The notes beneath the pieces were generated by a model. It was given only the letters and a program-made list of their open reading frames with translations. It was not told where the DNA came from and searched no databases. A DNA stretch of 7,631 bases, from contig JAFTIV010000031.1 in NCBI GenBank assembly GCA_017456685.1, positions 1 to 7,631 on the forward strand. The letters are read 5' to 3'. Below, in pieces: positions 1-5,646 of this stretch (within the stretch, counting starts at the first letter, position 1; each line of letters begins with the position of its first letter). Made by a program: the position numbers and the translations under genes. Origin of the DNA: Clostridia bacterium (GTDB lineage: Bacteria; Bacillota; Clostridia; Oscillospirales; CAG-272).

Positions 1-545
1 ATGGATTTCTTAAATGTACGATGACCACTATTCTTAACATTGACTATTGCAATAGTAAGTAAAATTTCCTCTAAAAGACAGGCTAAAGAATACTTCAAAA
101 AAGGAGCTCTTGTTACATCCTGCTCAACCATTTTATCAAATAACGATTTGATTTTAGGGGAAAATTCATTTTCTAATATATAAGGCTCTAATGTTGTGAA
201 GCCTAAATCACCTAAAAGCTTTTCTACATGCGAGCCAGTAAAATGCACACACAGGTATTTTGATGGTGGCTTACCCCAATAGTGATATTTAAATTTAGGT
301 GGATATAAAACTACAGCGCCTTTTCCTAAATTAAAAATATCATTATCTATTTCCGTGCTAAAAATGCCATCTGTCACATAAATTAAAAAATAATCATCTC
401 TGCCCTCGCAGTTATAGGTATCGTATTCAAAGGGCTCAAAATAGGTAAAGCAGTCATTTACAAGGTTTATAACCAGTGGCGCATCGGTTGATTTTACGCT
501 CTTTTGATTTAAAAGCTCAGTGCTCCTGTAATAGTGTAGCTTCAA
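1..545 (-). CDS. AraC-family transcriptional regulator, N-terminal sensor part (cut by window edge)
   Basis: The frame is open from the TTG at 545-543 to the window edge, giving 181 residues that begin MKLHYYRSTELLNQKSV. The visible part resembles the cupin-like ligand-binding domain of AraC-family regulators. A beta-rich stretch DDYFLIYVTDGIF is followed by LGKGAVVLYPP, then HYWGKPPSKYLCVHFTG, the usual 'P..H.Y....P...W/C.HF.G' pattern, and then an alpha-helical dimerisation-like segment. The two helix-turn-helix motifs expected at the C-terminus lie outside the window, so the family call rests on the sensor domain alone. TTG is chosen because no ATG or GTG lies between it and the upstream in-frame stop, and a strong purine-rich Shine-Dalgarno sequence sits 7 nt upstream. 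The gene diverges from the secreted-protein gene at 723, and AraC regulators commonly control the divergent neighbour. The ligand is probably a sugar or oligosaccharide, but nothing in the sequence fixes it. Confidence 0.8.
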   Translation of the reverse strand, partial: MKLHYYRSTELLNQKSVKSTDAPLVINLVNDCFTYFEPFEYDTYNCEGRDDYFLIYVTDGIFSTEIDNDIFNLGKGAVVLYPPKFKYHYWGKPPSKYLCVHFTGSHVEKLLGDLGFTTLEPYILENEFSPKIKSLFDKMVEQDVTRAPFLKYSLACLLEEILLTIAIVNVKNSGHRTFKKS

Positions 546-552
546 TTTCTTA

Positions 553-560
553 CCCCCCTT
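553..560 (-). promoter_or_regulatory. Ribosome binding site supporting the TTG start of the AraC-type gene
   Basis: On the minus strand the sequence reads AAGGGGGG, 7 nt before TTG at 545. It is the only Shine-Dalgarno-like sequence near the start of this frame and decides the unusual start codon. Confidence 0.7.
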
Positions 561-573
561 TTTTATTTGTTGA

Positions 574-606
574 TAATAAAATAATACAAATATTTAATAA
601 AATAAT
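574..606 (+). promoter_or_regulatory. Putative AraC-type operator: two 12-bp direct repeats 21 bp apart
   Basis: TAATAAAATAAT occurs perfectly at 574-585 and again at 595-606, a start-to-start distance of 21 bp, or two helical turns. The right copy ends 3 bp before the -35 box of the rightward promoter (610-615). Known AraC-family activators bind two direct half-sites with about this spacing, the proximal one touching the -35 box. The same repeats lie in the transcribed leader of the divergent regulator gene, so binding there could also repress the regulator. The repeats are pure A/T in an A/T-rich region, so chance cannot be excluded. Confidence 0.45.
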
Positions 607-609
607 CTA

Positions 610-638
610 TTTACAATCATCTAAAATCATTATAGAAT
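610..638 (+). promoter_or_regulatory. Sigma-A-like promoter for the secreted-protein gene at 723
   Basis: The -35 box TTTACA (610-615) and -10 box TAGAAT (633-638) are separated by exactly 17 bp. The expected transcription start near 645 gives a leader of about 78 nt. The boxes are off consensus, as expected for a promoter needing an activator, and the direct repeats at 574-606 sit just upstream. Confidence 0.55.
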
Positions 639-657
639 AAATATGTAAGATTGTCAA
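629..657 (-). promoter_or_regulatory. Consensus sigma-A promoter for the AraC-type regulator gene
   Basis: On the minus strand, TTGACA (657-652) and TATAAT (634-629) are both perfect consensus boxes with a 17-bp spacer. The predicted start near 622 gives a leader of about 77 nt to the TTG at 545. The -10 box overlaps the -10 box of the rightward promoter, so polymerase could occupy only one of the two at a time. Confidence 0.75.
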
Positions 658-722
658 TATTATTTATAATTTTGCAAAGGTAATCAAATAAAAAACCACA
701 AATAATTTGTAAGGAGAAAAAT

Positions 723-2417
723 ATGAAAAAACTATTTTTAGTATTGATTGTTGTGATAATTTCATGCGCTTTTGTTGTATCAGTAAGCGCAGAAAACGCA
801 ACCGATGCAAATCCATTGGGAGGGTATGATGCTGACCCCGGTGTTGATCCAATAACACATAGAGTAACAGCCGACGAGTCAATTGACCTTTCAAGCTATT
901 TTACCAGAACAGCAAATAAAAACAATGTCATCACAAACGATACCACCTCAAAATCGGTGTTGTATGATAGTGTAACAGGAAAATATTATGTATTCAAATC
1001 AATATATCTTACACAAGATATGACAAAATTTGAATATTATGTATCAGACCTTAATACAGCAATAGCAAGCTATGCTAACGCAAATTCTATTGATACATAT
1101 CCTCAATTTTCTATGTATAGCTCTTTGGGTAATAGAGCAATTAACGAGCTGGTGCACTATCAAATGCCAGAGGGCGTTACAAAGCTTGATGGTAGCCACT
1201 GCTTGCTTAAGAATAATAAGCTTATGAAGAGCGCTTGGGTTGCAAGCTCTATAACCTCTATAGCTACTCACATTTTTTCTGGCAATCGTAATCTTGAATA
1301 TGTTTACAATTTTGAAAACATCAAAATTTCCGACGGAACAACATTCAATAATCTTTTTGAAAACTCTCCTCGTATGAAGGAAATCAAGTTTCCAAACATT
1401 CAAAATGCTACCTTTGGCAATCTTGGACAAATGTGGGGCTCGCAAGACGGAGTTTCTGACACAACCGTTGCGGCAAATAGACAATTTAGAATTTATATTC
1501 CAAACTCAACATATTCATTTGGGACATCATTTTGGAATGTAAATGGTAATCTGGGCTCTTTTGAGATTGTTTATTGTGGAACGGATTATGAAGCCTTCCT
1601 TGAAAATAACAGTAGCGCTCTTGGAAGTGCTACAGTTGTAAAATCAAGTGAATACAAGCTCGGTGATTTTACAAATAAGTACAACTTTGTTTGCGATTAC
1701 AACTTCTGTGTAGCATATAAAGCAGGTGTTCACGATTACAAGGGCACAGGCGACTGTAAGGATGGCGTAAAGTGTGACAGATGTGATGACACAATCGCAG
1801 GCAAGGCAAGCCATACAGAGTACGAAACACTTGTATATGTAAGCTTTGCTTCAAACGGTGTATATAATTACGGTTGCTCAAATGAGGGCTGTACAAAATA
1901 TGATATCGTAGATAAGACAATGGAACCACTATTCACAGCTAAGGGCTACTCAGTAGGACCTGACGGCTATTCACTTAAGGCAGGCTTTACTGTGAATACA
2001 GATGCTCTTGTCAAATATAAGGAGCTTCATCCAGACTTCACCTTCGGTATGATTATGGTAAATGCGGGCTCAGTTTCAGCCGATGCAAGCCTCTTTGTAA
2101 ATGGTAGCATCAACACTACAGCTAAGGGCTTGCAAATTAGCATTGATAATATAAAATACACAAGCTGGAACGCAGATGTTGCAGGCTTTAATGCAAGCGT
2201 TGCTGACTCTCTTGAGCTTGTCGTTGGTATTTATACAAACGATGGAGAGGGCAATGTAAGCGTAATTCAGTATATAGATGCTGATAAATACGCAACCACA
2301 AAGACATATGCTGATATGTCACTCAATGCAATCACCTTTAACCAGGTAAGAGTAGGTCACGATATGGACGCACTCGTTCCACAGCCAGCTCCTGCCCCAA
2401 CAGGTGACGAGCAATAA
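723..2417 (+). CDS. Secreted protein with LRR-like region, Cys-rich module and conserved C-terminal module
   Basis: The 564-residue protein starts with a clear signal peptide (residues 1-23: MKK, a hydrophobic core, probable cleavage after VSA). No sortase motif or C-terminal membrane segment follows, so it is exported and either released or held non-covalently. Residues about 150-310 carry degenerate BspA-like leucine-rich features (SSITSIATHIFSGNRNLEYV, then NSPRMKEIKFP). A Cys/His-rich segment follows: C345, C351, C354, H364, C385 and C390, resembling a zinc ribbon. Residues 408-564 match the C-terminus of the protein at 5647-7413 without gaps (105/157 identical) and end in the Pro-rich tail PQPAPAPTGDEQ. 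AAGGAG at 711-716, 6 nt before the ATG, supports the start. The gene has its own promoter and terminator and diverges from an AraC-type regulator that probably controls it. Function is unknown; adhesion or glycan contact is only an inference from the LRR family. Confidence 0.85.
   Translation: MKKLFLVLIVVIISCAFVVSVSAENATDANPLGGYDADPGVDPITHRVTADESIDLSSYFTRTANKNNVITNDTTSKSVLYDSVTGKYYVFKSIYLTQDMTKFEYYVSDLNTAIASYANANSIDTYPQFSMYSSLGNRAINELVHYQMPEGVTKLDGSHCLLKNNKLMKSAWVASSITSIATHIFSGNRNLEYVYNFENIKISDGTTFNNLFENSPRMKEIKFPNIQNATFGNLGQMWGSQDGVSDTTVAANRQFRIYIPNSTYSFGTSFWNVNGNLGSFEIVYCGTDYEAFLENNSSALGSATVVKSSEYKLGDFTNKYNFVCDYNFCVAYKAGVHDYKGTGDCKDGVKCDRCDDTIAGKASHTEYETLVYVSFASNGVYNYGCSNEGCTKYDIVDKTMEPLFTAKGYSVGPDGYSLKAGFTVNTDALVKYKELHPDFTFGMIMVNAGSVSADASLFVNGSINTTAKGLQISIDNIKYTSWNADVAGFNASVADSLELVVGIYTNDGEGNVSVIQYIDADKYATTKTYADMSLNAITFNQVRVGHDMDALVPQPAPAPTGDEQ
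1944..2417 (+). repeat. Copy 1 of the shared C-terminal module (157 codons plus stop)
   Basis: This coding stretch begins at GYSVGPDGYSLKAG (residue 408) and is a gap-free paralogue of 6940-7413. Protein identity is 67% overall, about 60% over the first 120 residues and 33/37 over the last 37. The nucleotide match is exact for 43 bases, 2369-2411 against 7365-7407. Confidence 0.9.
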
Positions 2418-2422
2418 CAGAT

Positions 2423-2451
2423 AAAGGCGCGAAATCCTTCGCGCCTTTTTT
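2423..2451 (+). terminator. Intrinsic terminator after the first secreted-protein gene
   Basis: A perfect 8-bp GC-rich stem, GGCGCGAA (2426-2433) with TTCGCGCC (2438-2445), has a 4-nt loop ATCC and is followed by six T residues. It begins 6 nt after the stop codon and isolates this gene from the operon that starts at 2602. The rest of the 2418-2601 gap is AT-rich and contains only the promoter at 2538-2568. Confidence 0.93.
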
Positions 2452-2537
2452 GTTTGCTTATAACCATTTAAATTAAGCTAAGCACTAAAATTATGATGAT
2501 TTAACAAGGTGTAATAATTCAAATATGTAAAAACTAC

Positions 2538-2568
2538 TTGACATTACCCTTAGGTTATAGTTTAAAAT
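2538..2568 (+). promoter_or_regulatory. MerR-type promoter/operator for the MerR-kinase and GH32 operon
   Basis: TTGACA (2538-2543) and TAAAAT (2563-2568) are separated by 19 bp rather than 17, the stretched spacing at which MerR regulators act by distorting DNA. The spacer holds CCCTTAGGTTATAGTT, an imperfect dyad of the kind MerR proteins bind between the boxes. The predicted start near 2575 gives a leader of about 26 nt with a GAGG ribosome site at 2591-2594. The gene driven from here itself encodes a MerR domain, so autoregulation is the simplest reading. Confidence 0.75.
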
Positions 2569-2601
2569 AATAATAGAGCATTACTCCTGTGAGGTAAATA
2601 T

Positions 2602-4326
2602 ATGAAGATAAATGATGTTGAGAAAATAACGGGTCTTACGCAAAAGGCAATCCGTTTATATGAAAGCAAGGGGCTTATTAGTGTTTCGAGGAAGGAAAAC
2701 GGTTATCGTAGCTACACGGACAAGGATGTACAGACCCTAAAGGAAATAAAGCTTTTTAGAAGCGTTGGAATTACCATATCGGACATTAAGCTATATTTGT
2801 TTGGCGTTATGAGCATTGATGAGCTAATGGAAAAGCAAAAGGCTGAAATTCTAAAGGAAAGTGGCAAAAACTCGGAAAAGTATCGCATTTGCGAGTCCAT
2901 TTTAACAAGGTCATCTGTTGACGAGCTAAATAACGATTATAGCTTCACGGAAAACGAAAAAATAAGAGATAAGGCTCACGGCGCCCTTTCTGTAGGAATT
3001 GACATCGGCACAACTACCATTAGCGCTGTTGTTTATGATATTGATAACAAGGAACAGCTTGAGGCGTACTCTCTGCCTCATAATTCCTATATTAAGACAG
3101 GCACCTTCGTGGAGCAGAGCGCGTCGGTAATTATAGAAAAGGCTAAAAGGCTTCTTTTCCATATACTTGACACCTGCGAAAAAATAGTCAGCATTGGTAT
3201 AACAGGTCAAATGCACGGAATAGTGTACATAGATGAAGGCGCAAGGGCAGTATCAAGCCTTATCAACTGGCAGGACAAGCGCGCTGATATAGAGCTTGAG
3301 AACGGCAAAAGCGCCTGTCAGCAAATTCAAGCTATAACAAACGAAGCCATTTCAACGGGCTATGGCATCGCAACTCATTATTACAACATGCAAAACGGAC
3401 TTGTACCAAGCGAGGCTACGGGTATTTGTACAATAATGGATTTGTTCGCTATGGAAATCTGCGAAAATAAAAAGCCCATCACCCATACATCAATTGGCGC
3501 AAGCCTTGGTCTGTTCAATGTAAGGGATAACGGCTTTAAGCTTGATAAGCTTTCGCTCCTTGGAATTGATAAGGACCTTTTGCCAGAGGTAACTGAAAAA
3601 AGCCTTATCATAGGTAAGTGCAGGGGCATTGATGTCGCTGTGCCGATAGGAGATAACCAAGCAAGCTTCTTAGGCTCTGTTGGCAAAAATGACGACACTA
3701 TGCTCGTAAATATAGGCACAGGGTCCCAAATTTCATATGTTAGCGACGATTATTTAGAGCTTGATAAGGACTTAGAATTAAGACCACTTATAGAGGGTAA
3801 ATACCTTGTCTGTGGCTCCGCCCTTTGCGGTGGCTTCGCTTATTCGATGCTCGAGGAGTTCTTTAGAAGCTATGCTCTTAGCGCAGGAATGCAGGAAAAA
3901 GCACAATATTCTATAATGAATAACCTTGCTAAGGAGGCATTTGAAAGCGGAGAAAAGGGACTTTTAGTTGATGCCTTCTTCTGTGGCAAGAGAAGCGACC
4001 CTAACCTAAGAGGCTCAATTAAAATGATTGATAGACATAGCTTCACCCCGTCGGCTCTTATTCTTGGAGTTCTTAACGGAATGTGCGATGAGCTTTATGA
4101 GCTTTACGAAAATGTGCCCGACAGAAAATCACACATTGTTGCATCAGGCGGAGCTATTAAAAGGACTGAGGTTTTAAAGGCTATAATAGCACAGCGCTTT
4201 GGCGCATCAGTCTCAACTAATCAGCTTGATGAGGAGGCAGCAACGGGCTCTGCACTTTTCTCGGCATTGGCAACTAAAAAAATTAAGTACAATAACGGCT
4301 TTAATGAATACATAAGAGAGGAATAA
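2602..4326 (+). CDS. MerR DNA-binding domain fused to FGGY-family ketose kinase (xylulokinase/sedoheptulokinase-like)
   Basis: Residues 1 to about 75 are a MerR winged helix-turn-helix: MKINDVEKITGLTQKAIRLY, then the wing ENGYRSYTDKDV and the LKEIKLFRSVGITISDIK helices. Residues about 76-118 fit the MerR dimerisation coiled coil. From residue 132 the chain is a sugar kinase: phosphate-loop GIDIGTTTIS (132-141), ketose-binding GQMHG (202-206), NWQDKR (222-227), GDNQA with candidate catalytic base D351, nucleotide-binding NIGTGSQ (370-376) and the late ASGGA motif (514-518). GQMHG is typical of xylulokinases and sedoheptulokinases rather than glycerol kinases. All kinase motifs look intact, so it may phosphorylate an imported ketose and also act as a transcription factor. 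The kinase part, about 435 residues, is somewhat short for the family. It is cytoplasmic and separated from the GH32 gene by 2 nt. The exact substrate is undetermined. Confidence 0.88.
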   Translation: MKINDVEKITGLTQKAIRLYESKGLISVSRKENGYRSYTDKDVQTLKEIKLFRSVGITISDIKLYLFGVMSIDELMEKQKAEILKESGKNSEKYRICESILTRSSVDELNNDYSFTENEKIRDKAHGALSVGIDIGTTTISAVVYDIDNKEQLEAYSLPHNSYIKTGTFVEQSASVIIEKAKRLLFHILDTCEKIVSIGITGQMHGIVYIDEGARAVSSLINWQDKRADIELENGKSACQQIQAITNEAISTGYGIATHYYNMQNGLVPSEATGICTIMDLFAMEICENKKPITHTSIGASLGLFNVRDNGFKLDKLSLLGIDKDLLPEVTEKSLIIGKCRGIDVAVPIGDNQASFLGSVGKNDDTMLVNIGTGSQISYVSDDYLELDKDLELRPLIEGKYLVCGSALCGGFAYSMLEEFFRSYALSAGMQEKAQYSIMNNLAKEAFESGEKGLLVDAFFCGKRSDPNLRGSIKMIDRHSFTPSALILGVLNGMCDELYELYENVPDRKSHIVASGGAIKRTEVLKAIIAQRFGASVSTNQLDEEAATGSALFSALATKKIKYNNGFNEYIREE

Positions 4327-4328
4327 AT

Positions 4329-5534
4329 ATGCGTAATGTTAAAATAGTGCTCGAGGCAAGAAGCCTTCCGCTTTATGCAGTTTCCTATAAGAGTGGCAGA
4401 AAAACGCTTGAAATACAAGCCTTTGATGGAGTGCTTACTATATCAACACAGTATGATTATGACCGACGCCCCCTTGATTTGACCTGCGAAATAAAGGAAG
4501 GCGACAAGATAGAGGCGATATTCCTCGATTATAGAATTGAGCTGTATATAAACGGTGCAATAATGGATGAGGAGTGGCCCTGTGGCGAAAGACTTTTCGA
4601 TATAGACGATGAATTTGTAGGAAACGCAGACATACAAGTAACCGAATATTTGTTGCAGGAAACTAAGCTCCCAAGCATAATATCGACCTTTGAAAATGCA
4701 GAGGGCTGGTATCCCAAAAACGGGGTGTTCGTAGGAGATTGTATGCCCTATGTGAAGGACGGAGAATATCATGTTTTGTATCTAAAGGACAGACACCACC
4801 ATAAAAGCAAATGGGGAATGGGCGCTCATCAGTGGGAGCATATATCAACCAAGGACTTTAAGCTCTGGAGCGTTCACCCTATGGCAGTGCCTATCACAAG
4901 CGAGGAGGAGGGCTCTATATGCACAGGCTCTTGGATACGAAATGGAGATAAGGAATACCTATACTACACAATAAGGCGTAAAAGAGGTCTGCCCGCGATA
5001 ATTGCAAGAAGCATTTCTTATGACGGCTATCATTTTGAAAAGGACAAGAGCTTTGGCTTTTGCGTGTCCTCAAAATATAATGGTGCAGTAGCACGCGACC
5101 CCAAGGTTATAAAGGCAGAGGACGGAACCTATCATATGCTTCTAACAACCGTTCTTGTCGAGGAAAACAAGGGCTGTCTCGCGCATTATGTATCTGCAGA
5201 TTTGGAAAGCTGGGAGGAATGCGAGGAGCCAATTTACACAGTCCAAAATAGCGACCACCCGGAATGTCCCGACTATTTCAAATACAACGGAAAATACTAT
5301 CTCGTATTTAGCCTTCGTGGCAGGGCGAGATATCTTGTTTCAAATAAGCCCTTTGAGGGCTTTGAGGTGGTAGATGACACCCTAATTCCTTGCGCAGGAG
5401 TGCCAAAATGCGCAGAGTGGAAGGGACGCCTCGTGTTCACAGGCTTTAATGCTATAAACGGCTACGCAGGCTCAATGACCTTCAAGGCAGCAAGAGCAAA
5501 TAAGGACGGAGTTCTTATCTTTGAGGAGCTTTAG
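4329..5534 (+). CDS. Intracellular GH32-like glycosidase (beta-fructosidase type) with N-terminal extra domain
   Basis: The 401-residue protein has no signal peptide. Residues about 120-401 show the five-bladed propeller logic of GH32. Candidate nucleophile D137 lies in VGDCMPY, the transition-state RDP triad at R256-D257-P258, and acid/base E312 in HPECPD. The spacing of 120 and 55 residues is close to that of well-studied GH32 invertases. GAHQWEHISTKDFKLW and GSICTGSW match conserved propeller strands. The usual WMNDPNG box is replaced by a diverged G-D-C-M-P version, which suggests a separate clade. The first ~118 residues are beta-rich (for example RIELYINGAIMDEEWP) and look like a sandwich domain, whereas GH32 enzymes normally carry their sandwich at the C-terminus. 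The gene follows the kinase by 2 nt, so the two are surely co-transcribed. It probably cleaves an imported fructoside or related ketoside; family is fairly secure, substrate is not. Confidence 0.82.
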   Translation: MRNVKIVLEARSLPLYAVSYKSGRKTLEIQAFDGVLTISTQYDYDRRPLDLTCEIKEGDKIEAIFLDYRIELYINGAIMDEEWPCGERLFDIDDEFVGNADIQVTEYLLQETKLPSIISTFENAEGWYPKNGVFVGDCMPYVKDGEYHVLYLKDRHHHKSKWGMGAHQWEHISTKDFKLWSVHPMAVPITSEEEGSICTGSWIRNGDKEYLYYTIRRKRGLPAIIARSISYDGYHFEKDKSFGFCVSSKYNGAVARDPKVIKAEDGTYHMLLTTVLVEENKGCLAHYVSADLESWEECEEPIYTVQNSDHPECPDYFKYNGKYYLVFSLRGRARYLVSNKPFEGFEVVDDTLIPCAGVPKCAEWKGRLVFTGFNAINGYAGSMTFKAARANKDGVLIFEEL

Positions 5535-5570
5535 TTCATAAATATTTTTAAAAAATTTTTCAAAAAGCTA

Positions 5571-5601
5571 TTGACCTTGTCCCAAGGTTATAGTTTAAAC
5601 T
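5571..5601 (+). promoter_or_regulatory. Second MerR-type promoter/operator, upstream of the LRR protein gene
   Basis: TTGACC (5571-5576) and TAAACT (5596-5601) are again 19 bp apart. From 5585 to 5608 the sequence matches 2552-2575 at 23 of 24 positions, including AGGTTATAGTTTAAA. A perfect 6-bp inverted repeat ACCTTG/CAAGGT (5574-5579, 5583-5588) overlaps the left half. The A/T tracts at 5540-5570 look like an UP element. No GC-rich terminator separates this site from the GH32 gene, so some read-through from the operon is possible. The predicted start near 5608 gives a leader of about 39 nt. Confidence 0.75.
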
Positions 5602-5646
5602 AATAATATAAACCAACGGCGAAATTTATATTAAAGGAGAAAATTT

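Noticed and set aside
546..722. A third MerR-type operator upstream of the first secreted-protein gene
   Set aside because: AAGGTAATCAAAT (676-688) faintly resembles the AGGTTATAGTTTA core, but no -35/-10 pair with 19-bp spacing surrounds it.
1044..1484. 146-codon open frame on the minus strand inside the first secreted-protein gene
   Set aside because: It lies wholly antisense to a gene with a clear signal peptide and paralogue. Its translation is unlike any family I recognise, and I see no ribosome site or promoter for it.
2369..2411. 43-base exact repeat with 7365-7407 considered as recombination or attachment sites
   Set aside because: The identity is the end of a longer in-frame coding homology. 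No integrase, transposase or target duplication is visible, so a shared protein module explains it better.
2325..2417. Possible sortase or other known C-terminal anchor in the shared tail
   Set aside because: There is no LPXTG-like motif, no hydrophobic helix and no basic tail after PQPAPAPTGDE, so no known anchor class can be claimed.
5155..5373. 72-codon plus-strand frame inside the GH32-like gene
   Set aside because: It overlaps the region encoding the RDP and ECPD catalytic motifs in the real frame and has no sign of its own translation.
5535..5570. A terminator after the GH32-like gene
   Set aside because: Only A/T tracts are present and any hairpin would lack GC pairs; the tracts fit an UP element better.
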